The notes beneath the pieces are model-generated. The model ran no database searches. It was not told the DNA's origin and saw only the letters and a list, made by a program, of their open reading frames with translations. A stretch of DNA of 64,000 bases from Protaetia brevitarsis (lineage: Eukaryota > Arthropoda > Insecta > Coleoptera > Scarabaeidae): the NCBI GenBank assembly GCA_004143645.1, contig RXPK01000083.1, positions 2,216,228-2,280,227 on the forward strand. Reading direction: 5' to 3'. Shown in pieces: positions 21,212 through 33,514 of the stretch. Numbering within the stretch: the first letter of the stretch is position 1; every line of letters begins with the position of its first letter. A program made the position numbers and the translations under genes.

Positions 21212-23510
21212 ATGTATGAAATTTGAATGTAGCTAACTTCGCTCATTAAATTGGTAATAAGTATAGATAAATTTTACCGGAAAACAGTTTTTTCTTACGA
21301 CAATCATTTTGAATTTCATAGTATATCTATATATGAGAAATATTTTTAGATTTATTCGCTGATTTTCCTTTGACAACGAATAAAAACGTGCACGAAAATA
21401 AAGCAAGAGATGGTTACACCTACTAGGTCCAAACGCGGCCACCCCACATCCGAAAATTCATCGCGAATCTGATGTCAACCTGATCGCCCCGGCGAAACGG
21501 GCATACGCATGTGTCCCTAGCGCTCGCCCAGTCAAACAACGTAGCCCAACTCGATTCCCAGCTATGCGCATCCTTTCGCAGGGCGACTACGCCGTACTTA
21601 CGGCGTATCGATCGCCGGCCGTCGCGACGTCGGAGTCGTCGCGTCGCCATTTGCTTTGTTTACGGTGGAGCGTGTGCGGTGGACGGTGTTGGTGTGTGAA
21701 CGCGAAAAAAATCTCGCGAATACACTTGCCAAACGGGGCCGAATCCCACGGAAAGAGGACAGGCCGGTGTGTGACTGTGTTTCAGGAGGTACACGGGCTC
21801 ATGATATGGCTTGAGAATAGCGGAAAATAGCTGGATTGGAGCGAGGGATAACCTGTACGACGTTTATCAGAGGGAATCGCGAGTTGAAACTAAGGTTAGT
21901 CAGGTTAAATGCCGCCTGTGCACGCTTAAGAGTGTAAACTCGGTCGAGTACTGAAGCAAAAGGAAGGTTTTTTTGACGAGAAAGTATATGAATGTTAAAA
22001 GTTTTAACGTACAGAATGTTTATTTCAATTCTTTGATTACACCTGGAAAGCGATTCACTCCTTATTGTTTATACAAACTAAAAATAGGTGTTGAAAAACA
22101 CCAACGAGTAAGGAAACTTGAAGATTAGAGATAGAAATGTTACTAAGTTCCTGAAAATGTGAGAACTGACGGAAAAATTTTAATGCAGCATCAAATAATA
22201 ATAAAGCGAATGCAAATATTAAAGCTTTTTGAAAACCATAAATACGTAATCTTTACACGTAAAACAAATAGGACAATATATGTCATCCACTTTAATAAAA
22301 ACAATTTTGAAATAACGGTATTTTGCCAATTAACCAAATGAATAACATGCCTACTAAAAAAAAAATTGTTAAAATTCTGGTCTGGAATTTCTAAGCTAGT
22401 GATAATCTTCATAGAAGTTTTACTTGTTTAAAAGTAAAATTATGTATTAAGTTTTTCTTAATTTTTTCCTAACAAAAAGGAAAATATCGTCGAAATGTAA
22501 GCGCCCTGCCTTGGTAGAGTTTATTTAATTGGAATTTAATACACAAAAGACAAACAAAATATGAAAATTTCTAATACTTGCCCCGAAACCACTGTACGCC
22601 CGTTTCCCCTCACATTGGAGGTTATTTCGCAAAAATCGAGGACCACTATATGCAATCGGGCATAATTGTTGTGATATCAATTCCTAATAAATATTTATCC
22701 TGCAAGTAATAGATAAATATTTAATAGCTTTGTGTGCCATGTAGAAAATTTATATCGAGAATGGAAAGTTGGTGTAGTGAAACCAGAGAACCGCCATCTA
22801 CACGACATTTTCTGTACTCGTAGAATATGTTTAACTGCTTGAAATTTTTTTTTTTTAATTTAGCCAATTATATTCTAATTCTGCGAGCAAATGTTTGTGG
22901 ATTTATGGCTTAAATGCAAGATATTTTTTTTAATTCAACTGTCTTTTTCAAGTTTCACAAGTAATGAAAACAATTACAATAATGTAAATGACTTCCAATA
23001 GCATGCCAGTATTATTGCAGCTAGTCCCAAGCCTGGTGAAATGCGAGAGGAAGGTGGCCGGCGCTTCGCAATACGTATCTACCATGAAAAACTGAAAAGT
23101 CGTGAATATCTCCAAAACCTTTGGAGATAGACACAATGACACTCGTATAAAATCGAAAGAAAATTAAATTTTACATCCATTTATGTAAAAATTGCTATAC
23201 CGCTCAATTTAAAAAAACAAGTTATCCATGATTTAGAGTTCGAAAATTACAGAGCTATTTAATAATTCTGTAATTTAACGCAACAAATTTTAAAATAAAA
23301 GACGTGTGCTGTTTCATGATTAAGCGAAAACTAAAAGCCGAATCTTTCTAACTTTCGTATTTCCGGAGATATTTCCAAACACCTCAGACATTGCAAATGT
23401 CATTTTTTTCAAAAAACGTCATGCAATTCGAAAACGGTACAACTTAGCCCCAATGTATGCCTAACGAATTGTTATTTAAATTTAACAAGGAATCCAAAAG
23501 TACAATAATA
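21212..23510. other. Non-coding; CpG-rich island at 21420-21900
   Basis: 21420-21900 is GC- and CpG-rich, with overlapping frames on both strands (21423-21650, 21511-21699, 21564-21830) and no recognised domain. AAACTAAGGTTAGT near 21887 could be a splice donor. This may be a host promoter or 5' UTR exon. The rest, 21900-23510, is AT-rich with nothing recognised except a weak GAAATG motif near 22490. Confidence 0.4.
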
Positions 23511-23699
23511 TACAGGGTGTTCCATTTAAAATAATAAAGTTAGTATCTACTTCCGGTACAACCGGAAGTCCGCCATTACTGAAACTAATTTTAATATGCG
23601 TAGAATATGATTCGAGGCAACATTTATTTGAAACATTTTTCCAAAAAAACAATAATAAATCGGCTATGGACCGTTGCATCTTAGGCTGGACACCCGGTA
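23511..23699. mobile_element. MITE with TACAGGGTGTTCC / GGACACCCGGTA ends
   Basis: A 189-bp miniature element with imperfect terminal inverted repeats, flanked by TA-rich DNA. It has the internal hairpin ACTTCCGGT-ACA-ACCGGAAGT (perfect 9-bp stem) at about 23550-23570. The same hairpin and end occur inverted at 16920-16993. The overlapping minus-strand frame 23482-23760 is not a gene. Confidence 0.7.
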
Positions 23700-23834
23700 C
23701 ATGAATTTCATGCAAACAAAGCAAAGATAAAGATTTCTCAATAACTACTTTATTTGACATTTTTCTATAATAGTGTACTAAGACTTTTTTGTTCAGTTTG
23801 CGATTTCCTTTTAAATCGCAAAAAAAAAATAATA

Positions 23835-23978
23835 TACAGGGGGTTCCATTAAAAAAAAATTGAACAAATATCTACAGAACGCGGGGCTCAATTGTTTTTC
23901 TGTTTTCACAATTGTAACCGCCATAAAAAAATAGACAAGATAACAAAGTTATCAACACTTAAGTGTGAGCACCCGGTA
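23835..23978. mobile_element. Short MITE, TACAGGGGGTTCC / GAGCACCCGGTA ends
   Basis: A 144-bp stretch with the same terminal logic as 23511-23699 (TACAGG.. and ..ACCCGGTA) but a different middle. It is a diverged or related miniature element, 135 bp from the first. Confidence 0.5.
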
Positions 23979-24030
23979 TAAGCCAGAAAAGTTTGTTATT
24001 ATATATTTACAACATCACGGGGTGTATGAT

Positions 24031-24923
24031 TTACTGTTTTGTAATACAATTTTGACGTAAACGTACTTTGTCTGTAAGTGTACGAACTTTGTATAAAATA
24101 AATAGTTTCTTTAAGAAAATTGTACTTGATATCATATTTCCAAACAAATTAACATTAAAACAGCAATGGTTTTCCCACAAAAAATTATCTTGCAAGCGCA
24201 TGCCAAGAAATTTTGTATTGGCTTGTTGAACTATTGGAATACCGTTAATGTGTACGCAACATTGTGTGTTTTTTAGTTCTTGTATAGTGTGAAATAGCAT
24301 ACATATTGTTTTATCTTTGTTAAGACAAAGTTTGTTGCCACAAAATCACTGGTATAATAGTCTGATCGTAATGTTGTGTTACTGGCAGCTTCTGCATCTC
24401 GTAAGGTGTCTGGTGCAATGAGTATGGTGGTGTCATCTGCATACATATATACAGTTGCGAGTTACAATTATAGGCACCCTAAATTTTGGGCGAATATCAC
24501 AGTAAAAAATGAGAAAATAAAAACTTGTAGGTAATACATTATAAATATGTAGTATTTTAAGGAATCTTATTAATTTCTTGCATATTAGAGTGTTTTTAGT
24601 ACAGCTATAACACTTTTTAGATGGCAAGGGGAAAGTGACATCTTAAAGACTTGGAAACATATAAAAAAAATAATACATTTACAAAAGGTATCTATAAAGA
24701 CTATTGTAACCATAAAGACGATTATATGAACGTTGAAATGTCTGTCACAAAAAAAAATGCAAGAAACATGAAACCCATTAATTTTGTCAAAGGTGCCTAT
24801 AACATTTGCTCGCGACTGTATGTACATATAAGAGATAAAATGGAATATGTCATTGGTGTGTATATTCGAAAGTAAAGGACCTAGTACGGAACCTTGTGGA
24901 CCGTTTACCATTTTAAGATACAC
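24031..24923 (-). pseudogene. LINE reverse transcriptase fragment, split by a MITE
   Basis: On the minus strand 24923-24850 encodes NGPQGSVLGPLLSNIHTNDI. After the MITE (24452-24818) the catalytic box follows in another frame (MYADDTTILIAP, about 24445-24410). Then comes a degenerate linker, and 24300-24031 holds KNTQCCVHINGI and NTKFLGMRL. Several frameshifts are present. The 3' end of the element is not recognised. Jockey/CR1-like by its motif spacing. Confidence 0.8.
24450..24820. mobile_element. Tc1/mariner-like MITE with TA duplication, inside the LINE
   Basis: The element 24452-24818 (367 bp) begins CAGTTGCGAG and ends CTCGCGACTG, flanked by TA on both sides. The inverted ends extend about 27 bp: TATAGGCACC inside the left end is matched by GGTGCCTATA inside the right. 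It sits just ahead of the YADD codons of a dead RT gene. No transposase remains. The overlapping frames at 24433-24875 belong to the MITE. Confidence 0.85.
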
Positions 24924-26150
24924 TGAGAGACGGTTCCAGCTAAGAATGGTATAACGGTAGTGCTAGAGTTAAGTAATAATCGAACCAATAAGGATATAAA
25001 AAAGATTTTCAACGTATTTTCAAATTTAACGAAAATAAAAATTTCCATTAAATGAATCCTACCAGGAGACTTCCATTTCGATGATACTTTCCTTTTGGTT
25101 AGGGAAAAAATCAGAAATACTTTGTAACTTTACCGTTAAACAACATTTTGATGGAAATTATCATTATTTTAGAAATTTTGCATGTGACTATTTCAGACTA
25201 ACTGAAATTTTTTTTGGAAAAGTCACCCACATTTCGAAATTTTATTATGAATATTCCAGGTTACCTGAAAAAGGCTTCAAAAAATTACTTTTTACCAAAA
25301 TGTTCTTATTGTGTAGTTTTTAACAATTCAAAGTTGCTAATTCTTCATGAATAAACAGTCTGGTTATACAAATGCTCGGTCCACTCATAAAGGAGCCCTT
25401 TTAAAATCCAAATCCGACCATCTTTTTAACCTCTAAGAGAGGTACCGAATTAATTCATAATTGAACGCTTCCATTAAATGAGACAATACAGCGTCGGACC
25501 GCAATAGCGACCCGCAAATAGAACACACAAACTCCTTTACGTCGGCACATCAAAGCACCACCCGCGTTGCGTTATAAGCACTTGTTTTCATCCGTCGGTA
25601 TCCTACGAAACGGGACACCTCCACTCCATATATTGCGATTACCCAAATGATAGGCTACCGCTCTGTTGTCGTGGGGGAGCGTGGGGCACCCCAGCCTGAT
25701 CTATAATTCATCTTCCGCCTGCATTTTTAAACGAGCGTGCTGCCATCTACCGGCAGCGTAGTTTATTGACAACAATGGCACGCTATTCTATACACCACAA
25801 CACACACACACACAGGGAATTATAAAGATGGGCTTTGCGTGTGGGAAATTATGGTCGATGTCGTTAAAAAAAAAATGGTACGTACCGGTAGTTAATTAAG
25901 GATTTAGTTTTAGTACGTGTAAGGACATTTAATGCCGGACGATTTGAATAATTCCTGAAGGTTTTATGACCGCAGAGACGGCTGGTACAATGGGTTATCG
26001 CTAATGGAAGTAAATTGCTTTCAGGGGATGAAGTGAGGCGGTACTGCAATTATTAGTGACACGTTATTAGCAGACTAGGAGTAATTGTAGTGACTACTAA
26101 TGATATTAAGTGAAATTGTCTAGTTCGTCATGTCAAGCATGGGACTAAGT
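24924..26150. other. Non-coding; nothing recognised
   Basis: The frame 25081-25323 shows no known domain. 25440-25840 is less AT-rich, unique sequence with a short (CA)n run near 25800 and could be host intergenic or intronic DNA. AAT runs at 26153-26195 start the next LINE tail. Confidence 0.4.
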
Positions 26151-26154
26151 AATA

Positions 26155-26700
26155 ATAATAATGGGACTAAGTAATAATAATAATAATAATAATATGTCTT
26201 AAACAAAACTTTGGCACAGCATAATTTTCTTTTCTTTAACTTTTTACCAAAGATGGATCTGAATGGATAGAGTAGTTTCAAGTTATTGTATGCGCACCTT
26301 ATAGTGTTAGAGATATGTTTACGAGATATCTAAACGAATTATCGATTATTAATCCCAATTTTTTTGCTTAACTTGTAATTGAAATAGTTTCACCGTTCAA
26401 TGTAAGCTTGATATTTTGAATATGCCTTTCCACGTCCGCTCCTCTACCAAACAACATAGCTTTAGTCTTAGTAGGATTGAGAACCAATGATTGACTGAAA
26501 AACGGTAAATAGCATCTAAGTCTTGGGTAATCCTACTAACGGCAAGTTGTATGTCACTAGTTGGAAATGACAAGTAAATTTGTGTGTCATCTGCATACAT
26601 CTATATATTACAAAACCGAACACAATCAGGCAAAAAGCAAGTGTAGACAGAAAATAATAGGGGTCCCAGGATAGAGCCTTGGCGTACCCCTCGATAATGG
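26155..26700 (-). pseudogene. Jockey/CR1-like LINE fragment with (ATT)n tail
   Basis: On the minus strand 26700-26660 encodes a GVRQGSILGPLLF-type palm motif. Then 26600-26397 follows with MYADDTQIYLSFPTS and LDAIYRFSVNHW, then a TKLxL segment. The region collapses into a short degenerate stretch and ends in (ATT)n at 26153-26195. Much of the thumb and C-terminus is deleted. The fragment at 63085-63245 belongs to the same family (LDAIYRFSVNHSLVL). Confidence 0.8.
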
Positions 26701-27186
26701 AAGCAAGTATAATGTATAATACATATCGTGAGTTTACTGCAAAAAGTGAGTAAATCGAAATTTGGGAAATCGAGATTATGTGACTAAAAAAACTACAGCT
26801 ACTTAGTATTACAAGTTAAATACCAACATTTACTAAAATGGCAACATACATACTTACATAAAATATCGTAAATAATAAATATGAAAATCTTACGACAACT
26901 TTTACCTCATTATAGGCAATTTCTGTAAATATGACTTGGTCACTTTTTGCAGCAAGCCCACGATATATTGGGCTATAGATTCTTATCAGAATTGTAGCCA
27001 ACCCGAAGAGTTCTATAGACTAAAGCCAATATGGATCGTCACTCCATTCCATCTCATACCTTCTTCCTTCACCAGTCTTCATATCTTGTCGCTTATTCCA
27101 CTACTTTTCCTCACTCCCGTTTGTCCTTTTCTTTTTCCTCCGTCCTTTATATTTCTTATATCGTTGATTACCTGTTCTTCCCATCT
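26701..27186. other. Nothing recognised
   Basis: AT-rich sequence followed by a pyrimidine-rich stretch at 27040-27160. The frames at 26816-27001 and 26936-27250 have no known domain. Confidence 0.4.
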
Positions 27187-27870
27187 TAGTTTTCTGACAG
27201 TCAGTCCACACTTAAAGCGATTAGCTCCACGAGCGTGGACTCTAAGCTGATTTAAGACTGTGTAAGCGCCCTAAATGAGGTGGGCACCCAAAGGAAACTA
27301 ATCCTGGCCTGGGTCCCTAGCCACTCGGGCGTGAGAGGAAATGAGGCGGCGAACGAGCTGGCCAGGCGAGGTTCGTCAAGGTCATTCGTTGGAGCCGACC
27401 CCTCTTTCGGCACTACCAAACCGCAAATTAAAAAAATCTATCAATGAATGGATACATAGTCAGTCCAGAGAGTGGTGGCAAAAATCACCGGGACAAAGAC
27501 AGGCAAAAGAGTTCCTAAAAGAGCAGAGGCCTGAATTCACGAGAGATCTACTGAATACAGACAGGAAGACTGTCAAAATGATTGTAGGTCTGCTGACTGG
27601 TATTGGCATATGTACAACATAGGCCTGGCAGATGATGCAACTTGCAGATACTGTCAAGATGAGGAAGAAACACCAGTTCATGTGTTGTGCCAATGTGAAG
27701 GCCTGGCGATGAAAAGGTTTCTAATAATGGGGGAGGAAGACCCCACAGCTAGTAGCTACATAAAGAAGCCGCTCTCAAAGATGATAGGCCTAATTAAGAG
27801 GGCAAAATTAGAGAGCATCCTCTAGGAAAAAGGGGATCACAATAGATCTGAAAAGGTCGCGGTGAAACAG
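27187..27870 (+). pseudogene. LINE RNase H plus C-terminal zinc-knuckle fragment
   Basis: This 5'-truncated fragment starts with FSDSQSTLKAISS, has a stop after SKLI, then LAWVPSHSGVRGNEAANELA, the end of RNase H. A frameshift near 27430 leads into SINEWIHSQSREWWQ and MIVGLLTG. A one-base loss near 27608 leads into NIGLADDATCRYCQDEEETP and VHVLCQCEG, a Cys-x2-Cys..His..Cys cluster typical of I-like LINE C-termini. The reading ends near 27825. It is related in type to RNH-B at 44 kb. Confidence 0.85.
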
Positions 27871-28111
27871 GTCCATACTATTAGCGTAAAAATAACTAAG
27901 TTTAGCACTTATCTCGGGTAATGTGTATACCAGGGTACCTTCGCAGGACAAGAGAATGCTTCGGTGAACAGACGCGAACTCGAAGACGGAAGATTCTCAC
28001 AGAGCGTAGAACATTTACTCCGGCAAATTTGTCAGGCTTAAAAAAGAAGCCAGATATCTTCAAAACACCTAGTCAACAACTCTCTTCAACGACTGCTACC
28101 GTACTCCTAGA

Positions 28112-28275
28112 AGTGGCGGCTCCTAGTCGGAAACGTAGGGTGTTCACAAAATCAAGAACATGCAAATTTTTTAACTAATATGTAATCATTTTTTTCGTAC
28201 ATGTCCTTCTTAAATTTTCTTGTAAAGTCTCTAAATTTGCCCTTTGTAGTTTGCGTCAAATCGTTCTGGTTTTGG
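28112..28275 (+). repeat. hAT-like element end (repeat D), copy 1
   Basis: AGTGGCGGCTCCTAGTCGG, GTAGGGTGTTCACAAAATC, GAACATGCAAATTTTT and TCGTACATGTCC are shared in order with 56177-56330. The AGTGGCGG start resembles hAT termini, but the opposite end and an 8-bp duplication were not found. Confidence 0.5.
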
Positions 28276-29695
28276 TCTGCCCATACTTTTAACTTGAATT
28301 TTTTGTTCATAACTAACCGAACTAAAATTGTCTTTCAAATATTGCACAGTAAAACTGTTCGCATCCATAGTTCTTATTTATATATTGTTTAGTGTTTACT
28401 TACAATACTACTTTGTTTGTTTTGTGTGAATTTCATAATCTTTTTTACGTACTGTATATTTCATTTCATTACTTTTTTTACGTACTATATATATTCTTTT
28501 TTGTTTGTCGCCTGCGCTGTTGCCAATTTATTTTTGTTTTTCTAAAAAATCAATTATCATTTGTATCTTTGAGGGAAATGTACGTTTTTTGGGAACAGTT
28601 AAAGATTTACGAGTTTAAGTTTGTGATTTTATGTGCGCGGGTTTAATAAACGTATTGCTGTAGATGAAGTACCTCAAACGAAAATTTAAATCAGTATTTT
28701 ACATAAAATAGATAGTTTTTTTTAACAAATATATTGTCTAATTTCCTGTTTTTTACAAAGTTAAATTTAAGATATTTATAAATTAACACTAAGTATTTAA
28801 ATTGTTACAACCATGATTATTGTGTTAATTATATCAACTTTTATCATCTACAATTCTTTGAAAATCTTCTTATACCTAAAACTAAAATATAAAATTAAAT
28901 TTAATACAGACCTGTATTAATTATCTAAACTGCACGAGTGTGATTAAACATTGAGCACTGGCTTAATATCAATAACAAATTAATAGATTAATATATTAAA
29001 ATTTTTAAATTCCAAGCAAAAGAAAACAACACATGTGAGCCACCCCGATATCTATATCACACTGGCTCTATCGCTCGCACGTACAAGCACGTAGCAGAGA
29101 GCCAGAAAACAAACAAAAAACCTGGAAACAAATCCGTCCAATACGGAAAAATATAGCAATAGTGAAATAAATAATATAATGTTATATATAATCACGAAAA
29201 TTCTGTTAAAACTTAAAGTATAAAGAAATACACCCTTATCCTAAAATATCAAAACAACTTTCAAATGAAAATAACATTAAATTAAGAAATTTATTCAGAT
29301 AATTGTTTTTTTTAAATGAAAAATTACAGCAGTATGTTATTTAATAAATTAAAATAATTACGCACCCTTGGTTTCATTATAAAACTGTCACCAACAAACA
29401 GTATTAGTTCTTATGGTAGTTACGACCTGTGAACGGTTAGTCATTCATAAACAAGACATATATAATATAGTTTATCCGTAAAACACGATATCTGAAAAGC
29501 GAGCCGCAATAAGCGGTACTCTTTCCCACGAAAGAAAACTTATTTTTTAAACAGAGCTAAAATGCTAAAACTGAACTTTTCAAAGGTTACGTCAGAAGAG
29601 CGAGAAATACGACGTTCGATGAAAAATCACACAGCAAGAGCCCGCACGCAGAGACACCTCGAGTGCAGCAGCGAAACTAATGCCAAGGAAGAAAT
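28276..29695. other. AT-rich DNA, nothing recognised
   Basis: No element or gene was recognised. The frames at 28201-28646 are AT-driven. A less AT-rich patch at 29030-29110 is unique here. Confidence 0.45.
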
Positions 29696-29699
29696 CTGT

Positions 29700-29840
29700 A
29701 CATAACGGTGGATATTCAAACAAATATGTCCGTTGTATCTGTCCACCACATTTACGATGTGAATCATTAACCCTCCAATTCGACATCAATATGATTTAAA
29801 ATTACAGCAACCTCTTATTAATTTTACCGCCTGATATGAT
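29700..29840 (-). repeat. RNH-A LINE scrap
   Basis: Homologous to 5680-5825: GAATCATTAACCCTCC, then ATTCGACATCAATATGATTTA, then TTATTAATTTTACCGCCTGA align with GAATCATTAACCCTCCCAAT and TACCGCCTGATACGATAAAT. It ends at a (GATA)n run. Confidence 0.8.
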
Positions 29841-29875
29841 AAATAGATAGATAGATAGATAGGTAGGTAGAAAGA
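29841..29875. repeat. (GATA)n microsatellite
   Basis: Five GATA units grading into GGTA, at the end of the RNH-A scrap. A similar run terminates the LINE at 49296. Confidence 0.9.
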
Positions 29876-31587
29876 TACTTATTCGCCGAAAAAATCACAA
29901 GCATGTAACATAGGCCTCGTCAATAATATTTAATGTATACATTAAATGCTATGCATAGCTATGCTATGCTAAGCGCGAAGCAAATATTAACTGTAGAACT
30001 TATATTTCTAGCAAAAGCATTGCAATCTAAAGCGAACAAAATCTATTCTACTGTTTCTATTTGTTCGGATTCGGGACTGAATGCCCTGAATCCCCCTAAT
30101 AAATATCATCATAAATAGTTGAATTTTGCCGTATTAGTGGGCAAGCAGATCAATTGCAATTGCAATATTTAAAAAGTATTTTATTTTAGCAACTCTTGTA
30201 TAGTTTTGATTCCCCTAGATGGATGTCTTGCAATATCTCCGGAAACATTGATTTCATATTGTGCTGCCGAAGTTGTAACAAGAACTTTTTTTTAAGTGAA
30301 TCTCGTCTTTCTTCCAGAGTTTTCCCATTACAGAGCAAAGTTTTGTTTATTAACTACTGAGGGTTGCTCCAATTAATTCTGTCTTTATAAAAAAAAATGT
30401 GCTGCAGTCATTTCCCTTCAACGCCGAACCAGCAGCCTGTAATCGCTTCGATTGTGCATACTTCACGTTATTTTCACTTCAACCAACTTCACATTAAAAC
30501 ACTCGACAGCAAATATTCCAACTCACGAACAGTTTCAATCTATTATTTCGTTCGCATTTATGCGCTCTCACAGGTTTTGTATTCGCTGCCTGGTCGCAAC
30601 AGTGCGATACAGATATAGACAGACAAGGGATTCCTCCCATCGGCACCCAAATACAATGCACATATACATACATACAATCGCTGTTTATACGAATATTGAC
30701 AATTCTCGCAGACGCCCTTATAATATGGATTTATGATTTAGTTACGGGGTTGAATCTGCACGCACGCACAACCACTCAGCCCGGCTACCGTTGTTAAGCT
30801 AGGCGCACATTACCGAGGGGTATAAGTGGGTAGGTAACTCGTCCCTCCGAAACGCACACACACAGTTATAAGTTCAACGGTACACGTGCTGCGGTACCCG
30901 GGCGAGGTCAAAGCTCCTGGTGATTGATGGCGGAGCGGAATGATAAGAAACCACACACACACAGACACATATATAGGCTCATACACGTATAACGAATCAC
31001 CGTGGATGACCGTGCACATTTCGGAACACGCGTATAACGGCGGTGAAATGGAATTCGAACTGCCGTGCGGTCCCGCCCTCTATCGCTGGCTGCGGTAGAT
31101 ATGGTGTGTCCGAGTTAGGCTGAAAGTTGGTAAAATGCCTCTATATCCTTCGGTTAGATAGGTATTTAAGTGAGCTATGATCGTAATAGGAAGTTCTGAT
31201 TCTGGAATACGGGGATAAAATATACGCGGGAGTGATTGATGAGGATGGAGTGTTGTAAAAGGGGAGATATTTATTGGAAATGATCATGTTTCGAAAGAAT
31301 ATTGTAGTATTGTAACAAGAATATGGCATTGAAGCCTGTTATAGTCGGACTATGTGTTCCTCAGTCTTCGTCAGTCTCAAAGAACTGTGGTCGATAAATA
31401 TTCCACCAGACCCATGATCACTTATGCACCTTTGCTATACCTGAACTTATCAAGATACAGATGCTTGCGTGTTTAGGACTAACTAGAACAATGAGGACTA
31501 CTCCTATAGCAGTAATAGAATGCCCCCAGTCTTCCTTCCTCTCCATTTGGTGACAATGGGAGAGGCAAGAATGAGGCATCTCATATT
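29876..31587. other. Non-coding; GC-moderate unique DNA
   Basis: 30400-31130 is less AT-rich, with short (CA)n runs near 30855 and 30950. Candidate frames at 29933-30118, 30397-30736 and 30810-31019 show no known domain and mutually overlap. Host intergenic or intronic DNA is likely. Confidence 0.4.
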
Positions 31588-33365
31588 GCAAGAACCAGTG
31601 GCGTACCGAACATGGTTCCGCGGAACCAGGGCCCGGTCCTCTCCGCGCTTTTTTTTACAAGGTCCGAAATGCTAAAGTGCTTTGCACATAACGTTGGGCT
31701 CCTCGGGGCCCGTGGTTTACCTCTCGTTCTTTTACAAAAATCAATGCGCCAAACAGTTTTGTACATAATGTATGTTTATATTTCACTAAATTGGTGCATT
31801 TTTTCTCCAACGTTGAGTAATCAGAAAATAAATCCCAAAGTTACTTTATACGCTTATATTTCGACCCCGTAGGTCGTTTTCGGTGCCCACTAATCCTATC
31901 AATAAACTATTATACAAATTATAAACCATACACAGTTTACACATTAAAAATTTCGTGTACAATCTAAAAACAATTTTATTTTTGTACACGTCTTGCATCA
32001 GAGATATCACTCTTATTTTCCATAATTACTAAACGTCCGGAAAAACTGCACTTTAGTGTAATTAAAATATAAGAATGAGTCCAAACATATTTGTGATTCA
32101 AAAATAAAAATATTGTGCATTAAAGAAAATGTGTTAAAGTTAAAGCGATAAACAAAACTGCTGCAACGGAAGTGTCAGAGTAGCTAATAGTACTATTAAA
32201 CAAATTGTTTTCCAGTTTGTGGATAGCATCTGGGTAAGTATTGGAAGAGGCACGCATTCGGTGTCTTTTCTATAGAAATTAGAGAGATTAGTGCCTACAA
32301 GATGGTCCTCTAGGCACGATACCTTAGATGCACTACGATTTAATTTTTTAAACATATTGAAAACACTTAAAATTATTTTAACAAGTAAAATAAAAAATGA
32401 AATTGTTGAAGCAAATTACTTAAAACTTTTAGAAAAAATTTGAAACTGTTTTTTTAGTGGTGTTTGAAACAAAGATTTTGCAATCCACGGATCTTCTGTC
32501 GAAACTACTTCCAAAAAAATCGCAAAGTATTAGTGAAGCTGCAAAATTATTCGAGAATGCCTTACGAAATATGAAAAATATGAAAATCATTATTGCGTTG
32601 AAACTAATGAAGAAAATTTCAGAATAACTGTTTTTTTTGAAACACTGGATATTTTATTTTGCAATTAGAAAATCGATCTAAAGGTCTCTGTCACATAAAT
32701 CAAACATTCAAAATATTAAATAAAGATATATTAATTAACAGTACAGACAATGATTGGCACAAATGGCACAAAAATTACACACATTATACAAAAATGACAT
32801 TACAGAAGCAATTTCTGCTCAAATTTTATCTTTTCGACAATGCTGCCGCGAGGAACTAACCCAAATTAATTCGGTAAAGGATCTCTTAAAATTTATACTA
32901 ATTGATAATTGTTCATCAAGTAGTAGCTTTTCTAAAATTGTAACAGCCTGTACGATATTTCTTACTGTTCCTGTAACGGTAGCAACAGCAGAGCGAACGT
33001 TTTTCAAAATTAAAATTAATAAAAAATTACTTACGAAATACAATGAGTCAAGACCGGCTATCTAATCTGGCAATCATTTTTATTGAAAATGAGGTAGCAA
33101 AAAATTTGAATGTATCCAGTCTGATAACATCTTTTGCCACATCAAAAGCAAGAAAAAAATTATAATATAAATACATTGATTTACTTTGAGTTTTTGTTTT
33201 TTTTATTTCTTTTTGCATTAATGTTTGTTTTTTATGTATTCAATAATTATTTTAAAAAAATATATAAGTATTTTTTTTTATTTGTGGGGTAGGGAGTTGG
33301 GTTAGGGCCCGCACCACAACTGGAACCAGGGCCCGTTCATATGTCGGTACGCCACTGACAAGAAC
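31588..33365 (+). mobile_element. hAT transposon with near-perfect 8-bp duplication
   Basis: The element 31596-33357 (1762 bp) begins CAGTGGCGTACCGA and ends TCGGTACGCCACTG, perfect 14-bp inverted termini. The flanking 8-mers are GCAAGAAC (31588-31595) and ACAAGAAC (33358-33365), 7 of 8 identical, matching hAT insertion. GGAACCAGGGCCCG recurs near both ends. The length is short for an autonomous hAT, so the element is internally deleted. Transposase remnants run left to right. Confidence 0.93.
32440..33165 (+). pseudogene. hAT transposase remnant with dimerisation domain
   Basis: An upstream piece near 32470-32600 reads FETKILQSTDLLSKLLPKKS and ENALRNMKN. A long frame at 32754-33065 ends with FLTVPVTVATAERTFFKIKI. 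A frameshift near 33030 continues as MSQDRLSNLAIIFIENEVAK then LITSFATSKARKKL, stopping near 33165. The LPVTVA.AER.FS.L..IK..LRS.M.Q.RL..LA motif is the hAT C-terminal dimerisation domain, closest in style to ZMYM-like hAT proteins. The N-terminal zinc finger and most of the catalytic core are not seen. Confidence 0.88.
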
Positions 33366-33514
33366 CACCAAATGGCAGATATGCAGGATTGGGGTACAAT
33401 AATATTGTGCATCATGTGGAAGGCAATGTTTTGGAAATGAGATCACACCACATGAGTTTGATATATCTTTTTAGTTGAAGGTGGAAATCACAGATTGGAT
33501 AAGTTGGAAGCAAT

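Noticed and set aside
21423..21830. Arg-rich frames in the CpG-rich island
   Set aside because: Mutually overlapping frames with composition-driven residues; more likely promoter or UTR than coding.
22480..22500. Sixth hammerhead-like motif (GTCGAAATG)
   Set aside because: The CTGANGA box is missing, so only the second box is present.
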